From the NCBI GenBank assembly GCA_033816765.1, contig CM066287.1, forward strand, positions 4,216,001 through 4,280,000: 64,000 nt of DNA. Reading direction: 5' to 3'. The notes below the pieces were generated by a model. That model made no database searches. It had not been told where the DNA came from and saw only the letters and a program-made list of their open reading frames with translations. This document shows, piece after piece, positions 19,993 through 30,667 of this stretch; positions within the stretch are counted from its first letter, which is position 1; every line of letters starts with the position of its first letter. The position numbers and the translations under genes were made by a program. The stretch is from Nothopassalora personata. Lineage: Eukaryota > Ascomycota > Dothideomycetes > Mycosphaerellales > Mycosphaerellaceae.

Positions 19993-21839
19993 ATCATGGT
20001 TGTCCTATAGGATTGGTCGGGCATACTTGTCGATCTAGTCGCTGGATAGAATGATGTGGGATTTTGCATGTGTTCCGGACTGGCTTGACCAGAGCGATGC
20101 AAGGGATTTACAGGCAGGAATGATGATGCGCCTTCTCTCACGGTCTTGCTGTGGTTTCCTTTCGAGTCCCATCGATCTTGCGAGATAAAAATTGTGATTC
20201 AATGCGGAAGCGCTTGTCCATGCATCACCGCTCTTTTCTGGCAGCACAGCATATAATAGTCTTCACGGAAGCCCACTCGCGCTGGTGCAAAGGCTTTACC
20301 GACTGGTCACAGCCACGCTGCCAGACGAAGATGGTCACGAGATGCCATCACACGAGTACCGCGCGCGAAGTAGATGTCGCTCGTCACACTCGTTGTTGTG
20401 GGGACATGTTGGCGACGTTCAGCCTCGCAGTCGGAAGTGGAGTGGAGACATGGGCTAGGGATCTCAGGGATCCAAGAGCAGGGCAGATTGATGGACCCGC
20501 ACACCCCATGCTCAAATTTGATGAGAGCTTGTTGCTCCACAGCTGGACGCATCGTCGACGGCCCCGTGCATGGCGATGCTGTCCGAAGATGGGTTCTGCT
20601 CCGCGCTGCTGGGAGCGACATATATCGTGAGATGTGATCAGGTTGGAGAGAGAAGAGTGCTGCCGATGGTCGGGACGATCCGAGGGCCAGCCCTGAGCGA
20701 TATCGTACATGGGCATTCAGCAGCGACTGCACACACATAATGGATGGGTTGTCGAAGGACGCAGCCTATGTTCCACATTCTACGGTGCACTGCTTTGGGT
20801 GCGTGGTAGTCCCGGACATATACATGTGTGGAACGACAAGCGTCGAGGGCGGGCTACAGTTCTGTACGGATCGTTTGTCGTGGATGTGGTACTGTACAGT
20901 ATCTCAGTGCCAGCATGACCCTCGTCGGTGGGCCTGCATCTGTCATTACCGGAGATAGACACGATTCATATCCTGCAACGTGCGCAGAGGAGATGCAATC
21001 ATGCAGCTGGACGGGCAGGATTTCCGTAGAAGTAGGTTGCCTCTAGCGGAGCCGGCGCTAATGAACCAAGCTGCAGCGCAGTTCCAAAGGCACCAACTCG
21101 TCGAACGCGGCGGTAGCGTGCTGCTGGACGCTTCGACCTCGCCAGCCTTTACGTCCGCACTTTCCCCTCGCCATCCACCTCCTACTGCCTGCTCGTCCAC
21201 CGCCGCTCTCTCTCTATCTCCCTCCCTCCCTCCCTCCCTCCCTCCCTCCCCCTCCCTCTCTTTTTCACCGGCCGTCGGTCTGGTTGCTGGAGGAGGTTGT
21301 CAGCACAGTGCAGCCAGACTGCCGTGACCAGCAGCGCTGAAACGTGGAAACGAACGACACAGCAAATTCATTGCAGCGGCCGCTGCAGTCGACCTGCCAT
21401 TTGACTTCCGACGGCTTCCCGCGGGCCTCTCTCCCTGCGCCCTGCGTCCACCCACATGTCGACGCCGCAAAGCACAGTGCCGCCGTTGACAGCGCAATCT
21501 CACCGTCCCGCTGTTGCTGCTGCTGCGTGCTTGACCGCACCCGCGCGCAACACCTCTCCTCCTCACCACCACCACCTCACCTTGTCGGCTTCTGGCCGAC
21601 GTCCGTTCGTTACAAACCAACGCACCGAGCTTCTGCGAAGACTTACGCTCTCTCGACTATCCACTATCCATCTACAGCAATCAGATCTATCACCGGCGCC
21701 GGCAGCATCGAACGAGCCAACCGACCCTTAATCCGCCATATACAGGCAGCCAGGACCGCCGGCCTGATCCGTCTACCATATATCTCGACATTACTGGCAG
21801 GCTTGGGACTGCCAAGGCCGACACACTGGAGGGCGTCGA
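19993..21839. other. long intergenic region with pyrimidine-rich leader
   Basis: 1.85 kb without a supportable gene. Overlapping short frames in all six phases are not conserved-looking. The last 650 bp before the next ATG become CT-rich and contain a (TCCC)n tract at 21218-21257, typical of fungal promoters and long 5' leaders. Confidence 0.5.
21218..21257 (+). repeat. (TCCC)n pyrimidine microsatellite
   Basis: About ten CCCT/TCCC units, flanked by CT-rich sequence from about 21205 to 21266. It lies about 580 bp upstream of the membrane glycoprotein start codon. CT-rich blocks are frequent near fungal transcription start sites. Confidence 0.8.
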
Positions 21840-23598
21840 ATGGACGAGGCAATGGCACCTCCTCACAAACGAAGGAAGCTATCTAGTCATGCAGCACAGC
21901 ACTTCCCAGATCTGGACAACAGCACAGTGGCCCTAGACGCCATTACCTCCTTCTCGCACCCTGTCGAACACCTTCGGACACACTTTTCACTTGCTGCAGC
22001 TCCAACGCACTCCCATTGCCACGATGGATATAGACCGCGGGTACAGCATGCCCCAGTGGGAGGGATTGAAGAGTTCAAGGTCCTCCTACCTCGACAAGGG
22101 ACCGGCTCGTCCTCCAGCAGTCCTGCAGCCACCGCACCTGTATATTCCACTGCAATGAGCAACGTCGCGTCTCTTACTCTGCCAAGTGTATCCGCCTCAA
22201 GCCCTTCTACCACGACAGACATTACCACGACAAACGTTACCACGATGGACGTTACCGCGATGGACGTTACCCATGCTGGCAGAAGCACAGGCTCGATTAT
22301 GTCGGCGTCCTCTTTAGTCAGTTCAGTCAGTGCGAGTTCTACCGGCAATGCAACATTGACGAGAACAATTGCGTCGTTCGGCTCTTCAACTGCTTCCTTG
22401 AACTTCACTACATCAGGTATGTATCGCGTTACGCAAGTGCTTTCTCTGCTAATTCAACATAGCTATCATTCTCATCGGAAAGAGTACTGCTCCAACTTCC
22501 AAGACTCCGATTACGCTTGGTGGTTCCACAATAAGTTCAACAGACCGTGATACAAGCTTCTTATACCTTGCCACCCTTTCCAATGGAGACGTGAGCACCT
22601 TGACACGCTCCTCTAGTGCCTATACGACAGCATTTGGCACAGAGTCTGTCACGATCCCCGGCAGAACCACTGCGCGGCCGACAAATTCTCGAACAACGAC
22701 CGATCTGCAGACAACCTCCGCCGACTCATCCCGAGGCGGTCAAAGTGCTATCACCTCGATCGCCACGATCGAAGCTGCTGGCGGTGGTCAAGGGCAAGGA
22801 AGTCCGACCAATGCCTCGCCGACGACGAGTAGCACCAGCACCGGCTCAAACAACGATGAGCACCACGACAAATCACCGCCCGCAGGCACTATAGCCGGAG
22901 GCGTCGTTGGGGGATGTGCTGGGCTTGCCGTTGTGCTGTTGTTAGCGATGCTCTTTGTGAGGTGGTATCGGAGGAAAGCACGAATGCAGCACCAGGCACT
23001 TCCACCAGGATCGATGAGTGCCCCGGGCGACGACCAAGCTGTGGACAGAAGTGCTCCTGGTATGGCAGAGCGGGCTGGCTTGATGCCGTTGGTAGCCGCG
23101 ATACCAGGACTGATAAGGCACCATCATCGCAGCACCGAAGCGTCGGAGCCGTCGGAACGAGGTTTCACACGTGTATCAGGCCGCAAGCTACCATCTGCCT
23201 TCAGCGAAGGCATGACAAGCGAAGGACCCATGAGAGCGCAATCGCCGCCAGCCATGCCGCTCAGCAGCTCGCCACCCGATGCAGAGCGCAGTCTGAGCGG
23301 ACTTTCGTTCTACCGCGACAGCGCAGGAATCTACGGAGGTGACGGCGACAATGGACCGACGCGATCGTCTGACCCACCAACATCTCCTGGTAGCAATGCG
23401 CCGATTGGTGGCAAACCACGCGAGCCTGAGCTGATGATGGGACCTCAACGACAACCTCAAGTGCATGCAGGTGGCCCATACAATATGACCCCAACCAGTG
23501 CAGATACTCCTTCGTCTCCTACTGCGGCGACGGCGGCTTTTGGCCGAAGCGAAACACCGGTGAGCTTAAGGAACAGTCGGTTCACGGAGGACATGTGA
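21840..23598 (+). CDS. single-pass Ser/Thr-rich membrane glycoprotein (sensor-like architecture)
   Basis: Function not recognised. Exons 21840-22416 and 22463-23598 (46-bp intron) give 570 residues. The N-terminal half is Ser/Thr-rich with several N-glycosylation sequons and a degenerate five-residue repeat (TTTNV/TTMDV/TAMDV) encoded by four 15-bp units at 22209-22268. A Gly-rich turn and one strong transmembrane helix (about 355-377, GLAVVLLLAMLFVRW) are followed at once by the basic stop-transfer YRRKAR, then about 190 residues of Pro/Ser-rich cytosolic tail. This resembles Mid2/WSC-like wall sensors and other fungal mid2-like membrane proteins, but there is no WSC cysteine domain. The start lacks a signal peptide and carries PPHKRRK; a KR/RQ processing site near VLLPRQG may expose the ectodomain (inference). 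Confidence 0.75.
22209..22268 (+). repeat. coding minisatellite, four 15-bp units
   Basis: Degenerate units of the type accacgaYRRacRtt repeat four times in frame within the Ser/Thr-rich ectodomain of the membrane glycoprotein, encoding Thr-Thr-x-Asp/Asn-Ile/Val. Unit number may vary among strains (inference). Confidence 0.75.
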
Positions 23599-24028
23599 CT
23601 AGGAATCCTGATCCGAATTTACCGCGATTCCCGTCGGATCTCAGCATCAATGGATGCTGAATGTGTTCGAACACGACTGCGCGCCATATTATGAGCCTTT
23701 GGTCGTGCGTCGCTACTGCCACAAATGGCAAGCTAGCAGAGTTGGAAGGAAGCTTGGGCGGCTTCCAAAAGAGAACGCCTTATTGGGAGGGAATCAAGGC
23801 TGTAATGTTTTGTATAGACTTCTGTTCACAATCTGATGTCCATCTCATGGACAATTTCATCAGAATACAGTCCCGCATCGAGTTCCCATCATGCGATGAT
23901 ATGTCCGATATCCCGCAGGACGACGCTCGTCTACCGCAACGGTGGTGAAGAAGCTCTATGCTGGTAATATTATGCCCACATGCCAACGCTATGCACTGAA
24001 CGATCAAATCCATATTCGATGGACCAAG
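23599..24028. other. convergent 3' intergenic region
   Basis: 430 bp between the 3' ends of the membrane glycoprotein (+) and ankyrin (-) genes. It contains no supportable gene. Confidence 0.45.
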
Positions 24029-24638
24029 TCAGTCGCTCTCGCTGCCCAGTCCATCCGGACCATCATCATCCTCCTCAACCAGATCACTGCTCATCTGTAA
24101 CGTAAGCTCTGCCTTTTGCAAATCATTCCGCAAGTCACTATTCCGCGGATCGACCAGATCAATCGGCTTCAGCTTCGCATTATTCCGTATTCTGTTCAAA
24201 GCAAGGCCGCCGAATCAGCCAACCACATTCCTCCTTCCAGCACGTCTACACCACCCGCACTCACCTCGGATCACAACCCGCATCGACCAGAATGTCCACA
24301 ATGGCTTTCCCCTGTTCCCAATCTGCCTGGTCCACACTGTTCGCGTACCGCACCGCTTTGTGCAAACACGTGTCTCCCTCTCGTCGTTCCTGCCCGTCGA
24401 TTTCGACGCCCTCTTGGTCGAGGATTATGTCTAGGACTTCGTAGGAGCCGTATTGGGCTGCGACGTGTAATGCGCTGGCGCCGAGGGCGTCGGTTGTGGT
24501 GTTGAGGAATTTGGCGATTGCTTCTGGGTTGGAGGAGAAGGGGGGAGAGGCGAGGAGGTCGTTGAGGAGTGAGGTGTTGTTGCGGCGGCAGGATTCGATT
24601 AGTTGTTCTTTGGGTGAGGCTCCTTCGTCGTCGGCCAT
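24029..24638 (-). CDS. small ankyrin-repeat protein
   Basis: Exons 24265-24638 and 24029-24191 (73-bp intron 24192-24264) give 178 residues from the ATG at 24638. Two to three ankyrin repeats are visible: GASALHVAAQYGSYEVLDII, then GDTCLHKAVRYANSV and AIVDILVDAGCDPR, continuing across the intron into IRNNAKLKPIDLVDPRN. The C-terminus is acidic. The layout matches the small cytosolic/nuclear ankyrin proteins of fungi (the yeast YCR051W and S. pombe C105.02c type), whose biochemical role is not established. It is divergent from RPC11. Confidence 0.85.
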
Positions 24639-25025
24639 GGTTGGTTTTTGAGAGGGGCGGGGGCGGGTGTTGGTGGTGTGAAGTCGGTGGGTTCTGGTGG
24701 GTTGGTAGTAGCGAGTTCGCGTTTGATGGGATGAGATATGTGGTCGGAGCTGTTAAGGAATGTGTAAAGACCAGTGTTCGCAGTAGATCGGGAACAGAAG
24801 CCCCTGATTGTGGTGGTATAGAGTGGGTGGTTTCGTGAAGTGAGACAGCCCACCAAGACACCCACGCGCTTGCCCACAGTGGACATGCTTGCAATTTACT
24901 TCACCTCGATCGATATCGACCCGGGCACATGCGGGATTCAGTCCCTTCCTCGAAGTCGGCTAAGAAGACACTAACCACACTACGTTCAGTCCCTCAGTCC
25001 ACGAGCACAATTCCCAACCAACACC
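24639..25025. promoter_or_regulatory. divergent promoter, ankyrin gene (-) and RPC11 (+)
   Basis: 387 bp between two start codons facing away from each other. No specific element was assigned. A GT-rich strand asymmetry is seen next to the ankyrin start. Confidence 0.5.
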
Positions 25026-25496
25026 ATGCTCCTCTGTAAGCCGCCACAATCAACCCATCATAATCCTCACTAACACCTGCAACCAGTCTGTCCATCATGT
25101 AGCAACATGCTCATCATCACCCAAATCCCAGCCGCCCACTGCTCCCCGGAAGAAGTAGAACTCTCAGGCCAGAACCGCTTCGAATGCCGCACCTGCCCTT
25201 ATCAAATGGTCCTCGACCGTCGCTACTACGAGCGCAAGACCATGAAGCTCAAAGCCGTCGAAGACATTCTCGGCGGTGCAGACAGCTGGAAGAATGTCGA
25301 TCAGACCGAAGGTACCTCGGCGTGGAACTTGTAGTGCTCTCACAAGCTAATCTCTTAATCCCCAGCGAAATGCGCCAACGAGAACTGCGATAGCCGCATG
25401 GCATACTTTCGACAAGTGCAGATTCGCAGTGCAGACGAACCCATGACAAGTTTCTATAAATGCGTCAAATGCACTCGGGAATGGAGGGAAAATTGA
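25026..25496 (+). CDS. RPC11: RNA polymerase III subunit RPC11 (RPC10/C11)
   Basis: C11 is the TFIIS-like subunit of RNA polymerase III needed for transcript cleavage, termination and re-initiation. Exons are 25026-25035, 25087-25311 and 25366-25496, giving 121 residues; the first coding exon holds ten bases. The N-terminal zinc ribbon shows CPSC and CRTC pairs, and the C-terminal ribbon shows CANENC and CVKC pairs. The second ribbon carries RSADEPMTSFYKC, the conserved RSxDEPMT(T/S)F(Y/F) hairpin whose Asp-Glu acidic pair enters the active site in the TFIIS family. Length is near the usual 110. Confidence 0.93.
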
Positions 25497-25898
25497 GCGA
25501 TTGTGGTGGCACTCTTTTCATCGTCAGCACCAGCGAGGCGTTACAGTATGAGTTCTGGAGCAATGGGAGGCACGGAACGATCTTGTTCTTTTCATCATGA
25601 TACCCAGTTTCAGAAAATGCGTTCTGATAGAAATTACTTGGCGTTTTCAATTTCAGCTTGATCAAGCTCTGCTTTGTGGGTGTGTAACATGAAAGAGACG
25701 ATTGCGCCGTGCAATCATAGCACTGCTTCATACATGCTCGCAGCCGAAGGCCAGCTTTGGCTGCTAAGTGACTTGCAAAGCCTCCTGGCTAATAGTGCAT
25801 CCAAGATTTGTCCCTGTTGTCCAAGTCGTGGAAGGAGCTGTTGCACTATCTGTACCCTCTCAGATAGATGCTGGCGTGGTCCGCTAATGGCAAAGCCT
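25497..25898. other. convergent 3' intergenic region
   Basis: 402 bp between the 3' ends of RPC11 (+) and the Pal1 gene (-). No gene is supportable. Confidence 0.45.
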
Positions 25899-27908
25899 CT
25901 ATGCCTCATTCCGTTGACGTCTCGGGCCGCCTTTCAGGGACCTCATACGCTTCAAGAAACCGCCGCTAGGACGTTCTTCCTCGCCACTGCTGCCTCTGCC
26001 TTTCAAAGCTGGAGCATTATCGGATGTCAAGCTCCTGGTGAGACCCAAGTGCTGCTTTGGGCCGCTCGGTGCACGTGGTCGGCCAGCCGATGGACGTTCT
26101 TGCTCGGCGATTCTGATTTGTGCGCCTTTCTTCTCGAATGCGGCCCCGTAGTCGTTCTCGAATGGATTTACCTCGTTCTCTTTGTTGTACCTTGCCCTTG
26201 GCGGGCCTCCAGCACTGATAGCTTTGGTTTGGTGGCTTAGTAGCGGGCTTTCAAGATCATTCGAGCCCGAGCCATATCGAGCATCCTGGCTACGTATCTC
26301 ACCAGGGGCAGGTCGTCGAGAGTTAGACATTCCTCGGAACCGTTGTGCAATCGACTTCTTGCGAGACAGACCGCCTGAAGTTCCAGATCCGTTTGGTTCT
26401 GGATCTTCAGAGTCTCGTTGTTGCACGGCACTCTTGCTAGCAGGTGCTCCATCGAGGAATGTTGAGGTCCCCAAGCCGTTCGACTCTGGTCCATGAACGT
26501 ACTCGGCACCCTTTGGATCTATGATGGTAGGTGCCGGTGCTGCCTTTCTCGTTGTGGCGAACTCTGTAAACCCTTCCTCTCCACGGCCATGAAACTTATC
26601 AAGATCCAGTCTGGAGTGCAATGGTCCAGCGCCTCCTAGCTGCATATTGGCCGAGTCTGCGGGAAACGCTTGCATGGGCGCTCTGCGATCCTTCTTCGCG
26701 TTCCTGTGCGGGTTACAAGCATCAAAAGGACCATCGTGGTGAAATACTGTCACATATCAGCGCTATCGGGTGCAGTGTCCCCGATTGTAACTCACAGCCT
26801 TGACCGTAGATCCCAGTCACATCGAGCTTGTCAATGAGATCTAGGCCTTGTGGCTTCCTGGGTTTCTTCTCGCCGGTCCTCGTTCTCTCCTTCTCGCGCC
26901 TATGTCGCTCCTCACGTTCTCTCCGCCTCTCTCGCCGTCTCCTCTCTTCAGACTCTGTTCGCTCTGGGCGGCCTGCTCTGTCTCGGTCCATGCGTGGTCG
27001 ACGGTCTTTCTCCATGACGGAGGATTCTGAAGCTCGGCGTTGCAGCCTTGGAGGTGCTCTGGGATCCCGCTTCCCTGGACTGCCTGGACGTGGTGGTCGA
27101 GGAGGTGCTCGGCGCTGGTCGGGACCTAGGGGTTGATTGGCTTGAGGTGGCATGGGGCCAGAACGGGGCTGTGAAGCTTCTGTATGTAATGTTAGTTTCG
27201 TTACTGCTGGTCGTGTTGGGTGCTCGTTTGCTCTTACGATTTGTTATGGGCCTGTCCAGCAGCGAGAGCTCGTTCTGAAGCACAGGAAAGTCAGCGAACA
27301 TATTGCAGAAGTTCTGAAACCGGTCCATGACGTGGCGTGCAACGTGCGAAGGCCCTGAATCCGTGGCAGTGGTATGTGCAGACAGCGCGTTTGAGCGTTA
27401 GGGCATCGATGTTGGAGTTGACAGGATATGCGACACAAGCGTGCAGGTAAGGCAGGGGAGGTGCAGGACATTGCAGGACAGAGTAGCAGCGAAGATCGCT
27501 CAGGAAACGTACAAAGATGTCCTCTGGAATCGGGTGGGCAGTGTTCGGCCTGCCGCTCATGACTGCGTCGGCGCGATCGGGCGCAGTGTTGTAGTCGCTC
27601 GCGTCGAGGAATGGATTCCGCGACAATGGGCGCAGCTGCTTGGAGGGCGACTCGCCGAAGGGGCTATTACGCGGCGAAGGCGTTGTGGTGCGGTTGCGAA
27701 AGGGATTGTTGGAGGAGAGGTTGAGTGTCAGACCAACGGGTGCGGGCGACCGCTGGCGCTCTGCATAGACGCGGACAGGTCAGTGAATGCTGAACGAGCG
27801 TGATTCGCTTTGCTGTGTTGCACTTGGGCCGGCATGAAACAGGAGCGACGAGGGTGTTTTGCGGGTCGTCATACCAATACCAGACGCCGCTGCGCCGCCG
27901 AATGCCAT
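25899..27908 (-). CDS. pal1: Pal1-family cell morphology protein
   Basis: Pal1 proteins localise to endocytic sites and growth zones and help maintain cylindrical cell shape in fission yeast. Exons on the minus strand: 27875-27908, 27513-27760, 27238-27274, 26796-27179 and 25899-26746, 516 residues; all phases close. The intron at 27275-27512 (238 bp) is long for this window and exon 3 has only 37 nt. The N-terminus carries several NPF tripeptides (SNNPF, SRNPF), which bind EH-domain endocytic adaptors. A highly basic Arg/Glu helix (ERRRRERRREREER region) precedes the family core HHDGPFDACNPHRN and LDLDKFHGRGEEGF. The tail is basic and disordered. The first exon and start codon are the least certain part. 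Confidence 0.87.
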
Positions 27909-28760
27909 GCCTGTGTGCTGCGCGGCCGGTGTCTTGCTTGCAGAAGATTGCTGAGGTGCGTAATCACACCCTGCGCTGGAGCGGTGGTGGCGGTAATGTG
28001 TATATGTGCGGTGCAGTAGCAGGCGACTGGTGCGTGATCTCGTCTCCTCACACAACAAGCAAGCAAACCAGCCAGCCAGCTGCCGCGGAATGTGCTCTGC
28101 TCTCGGCCCCTGTTTAGGCCTGTTTTGGATATGCAGCTTGTGTTTACCCGCGAACAATTAGGTAGTGCTGCTGGGATCCTTCCGTGTGTGATACTCGATC
28201 GATGTGGCGGTATTCGTTGTCCGGTGTGTGGTGGCGGTTAGGTCGACGGGAGGATGTGGTGGGAGGAGAGGCGGGCAGTAGTGTACAGTACTAACAACAG
28301 GTGCAGGCGCGACGACTCATGAGCCAGCTACTAGAGGCCAGGCCTGAAACACCTGCCCAGTGAGTTTAGCCTCGGGGACCGTGCGGTGAATCACAGCCGC
28401 GCTCATTATTCACCCGCTGACCACGCGACTCTCATTACCAAACTTGGTCATCTGCGAGTACCATCATTCGGCGCGCGCACGCATTTTCGCCTCTTGCTAG
28501 TGTTACGTGTACCTCTTCGCCATTGCCTCATCAGAGACAGTCTCACGAGAGCCAACTTCACCGACCTCGAGAACTCGTTACGTTCAGGGACCGCGCTAAG
28601 ACCAAACGCGGTTCTGGGCTGTTGGATGCCCGACCTCTTTTGAGCCTCTTTCAAGCCAATAATAGGATCTCGGCACGTTGAAGACTGGGCACTAGGCACC
28701 CGAACTTCCTCTTGCCCTGACCCTGCACTACTCAACCTCCACCGCGCCTGCGAGACCGAG
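27909..28760. promoter_or_regulatory. divergent region between the Pal1 gene (-) and MED31 (+)
   Basis: 852 bp. The open minus-strand frame extends upstream of the chosen Pal1 start to 28157, so an additional 5' exon could lie here. A candidate acceptor (acctcag) precedes CAATCTTCTGC on that strand. Otherwise nothing is assignable. Confidence 0.4.
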
Positions 28761-29372
28761 ATGGCTGAGATCGCAAGCCAGCCGGCGACTACTGATGAGG
28801 CTATCGCAAGCACCCCTCCCAACATCCAGTATGGCGGAGAAGACAGGTTCGTATTAGAACTCGAAGTAAGTATGCAGATCTTTATTAGGAGTTACCCAAC
28901 ACCGTTAAGGTTACCATGTTGTTACTGTCGAGACTCGATTGCTCTTGTCTTCTCTCCTTGCTGCAGATCGAGGTCGCGCATTGGCCGCTTTGATTGCCCA
29001 CAGCGCTGTTCTTCACAAGCACTTATCTGAGGCGTCGGAAGGCTGACCTTGCTATTTAGTTCGTTCAGATGCTGGCGAATCCCCACTATCTCAACCACTT
29101 GGCAACTCAAAAGCTGCTTGACAACCAAGAGTTTATACACTACTTGGACTACCTGCAGTACTTTCGACAGCCAAAGTACCTGCGCTACCTACAGTAAGCT
29201 ATCCCCTTTACCACGGATGATCACTCTTTGACTTCCTTGCAGGTATCCCGCCTCCACGCTTCGTGCATTAGAGCTGCTACAGGAAGAGAGCTTTCGCAAG
29301 GCTATCTTGATCCCAGCTGTCGTCGAACAGATGATCACTGAAGGCTTCAACGCAGCACTTAGTATGTCATGA
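28761..29372 (+). CDS. MED31: Mediator complex subunit 31 (Soh1)
   Basis: Med31 is a conserved subunit of the middle module of Mediator, which links activators to RNA polymerase II. Exons are 28761-28865, 29060-29193 and 29243-29372, giving 122 residues. The first intron is 194 bp. The conserved core is complete: RFVLELEFVQMLANPHYLNH..., then FIHYLDYLQYFRQPKYLRYL and the YPASTLRALELLQ block. The end is ambiguous. The frame stops at 29370-29372, but a strong GTATGT donor just before it (29362) could splice to an acceptor at 29416-29418, giving a 134-residue form ending at 29465. Confidence 0.9.
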
Positions 29373-30124
29373 AGCTGTGTCTTGCCCTGACAGATGCAAC
29401 CTGGACTCCTGAATTCAGCGTACTTTGTGTCACAATCAAGATCAAGGTTGGTATTTGGTAGATGATATCGAGAGCATACCCGAAGGACTATACATAGCAA
29501 CACGTGGGCTCGAAGGATATGTCCGTGCAGTGCCGCAATGAAGACTAAGGAAAAGGAATGTTGCGGGCGCACCTTAGTGCATCGGTGTCTAGACCTTGAG
29601 GCTCGACCTCGCAACCGCCCTGCAATTTAGGTGCATGAGAAGGATATCCCGGGAAGACAGATTGATGGACTTTCCAGCTGATATCCGCGGCATCCCGACC
29701 GAGTGTCATTGGCGTCAGCCAAAGTTAACGCAATTCGAGACGTGATTCACGTGTCTGCAAATCTAAAGCTATTGCAAGCAACGCGGGCGTTCCTGACCCC
29801 TGATGTTGGTCTGGTCGTTCGTTCGTCGTTCCCTTTCACCGACCGCGCGATTGCGCGCACGTGATTCTCGATCCATGCCCGGATGTGATCATCGCGCTCG
29901 CCTATAGTGGAGGACGGCATGTTGTCGCAGGACTTGCAAGACCCGTGTATGCAGCAGTTCGGGCTCGTTCCTTGGGTCACGAATCTCTCGACAATGCAGC
30001 GCGAGGCTCACATCTTCGTGCCCCGAAAACGTCGTCTCCATTTCCATTGGTCTTCGCATCCCTGATGTCACTTCCAGGCGTGAAATCACTCGTCGTATCT
30101 GCACTACCTTCCATGTCATTCTCC
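29373..30124. other. convergent 3' intergenic region
   Basis: About 750 bp between MED31 (+) and SF3B5 (-). Two CACGTG palindromes (29748-29753, 29858-29863) are present. Open frames on the minus strand here are shadows without domains. Confidence 0.4.
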
Positions 30125-30431
30125 TCATTCTTCCATCGCGGGCGCTGGCCCACAAGGCAGCACCATCTTTTCCATACAGTGCATTCTGACCTTCTCCATC
30201 GGCATTCCCATGCCGATCGCCATGTAGTGGAGAAGCGGAGGATGCCCTTGGTAGCTGGCGTATGAGTCGCGGGCGATGTTTGATGTCCACTCGTGCTTGG
30301 TAGTGTCTGCGTGGCCGGTGCCGATGTACTTGTTCTGCAGTGACTCGAGCTGTTGTTGCGTGCGGAGTTTGTCGGCCTAGTGACATGTCAGCGGTTTGTT
30401 GCATCACTTTGGACTGAATGTCACTTACCAT
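30125..30431 (-). CDS. SF3B5: splicing factor 3b subunit 5 (SF3b10/Ysf3)
   Basis: Small structural subunit of the SF3b part of U2 snRNP, which helps recognise the branch site. Exons on the minus strand are 30429-30431 and 30125-30376, giving 84 residues. The first coding exon is just the ATG, immediately followed by a perfect gtaagt donor; the 52-bp intron ends at 30377. The second exon begins GCC GAC AAA, giving MADKLRTQQQLE. Hallmarks of the family are seen throughout: YIGTGHADTTKHEW, RDSYASYQGHPPLLHY and EKMVLPCGPAP. The length agrees with the human 86-residue protein. It is divergent from NSE3. Confidence 0.93.
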
Positions 30432-30667
30432 TTTGTCGTCTCTGAACTTCCCTCGTGACTCTTGTTCGCTGGCTTGTGATCCTGCGACGTGCAGATGTCG
30501 GTGGAACCTGACAACTGAGCAACGTCAATAAAGCTTGCTTACGAAATTGACCACCGCCCACAAATTTACACGCTACGCGTCTCACACGCGACTTCATTGA
30601 CGTGCTGAATTGACCTTGTCTTCGATTCTTCAATGTTTCGGTGACAGATACACAAGGCATTGACACA
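30432..30667. promoter_or_regulatory. compact divergent promoter SF3B5 / NSE3
   Basis: Only 236 bp separate the two opposite start codons, so a bidirectional promoter is implied. No individual element assigned. Confidence 0.55.

Noticed and set aside
20035..21046. dense short frames between the arrestin-like and membrane glycoprotein genes
   Set aside because: Six-frame overlap, no recognisable protein; consistent with non-coding sequence.
22163..22408. long antisense frame (21887-22408) over the membrane glycoprotein
   Set aside because: Mirror of a repetitive Ser/Thr-coding segment; the plus-strand frame joins a transmembrane protein through a good intron.
24116..24505. plus-strand frame over the ankyrin gene
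   Set aside because: Antisense to clear ankyrin repeats spliced across 24192-24264.
29889..30431. 181-codon minus-strand frame over SF3B5
   Set aside because: Different phase from the conserved SF3B5 protein, which needs the 52-bp intron; the longer frame reads through it.
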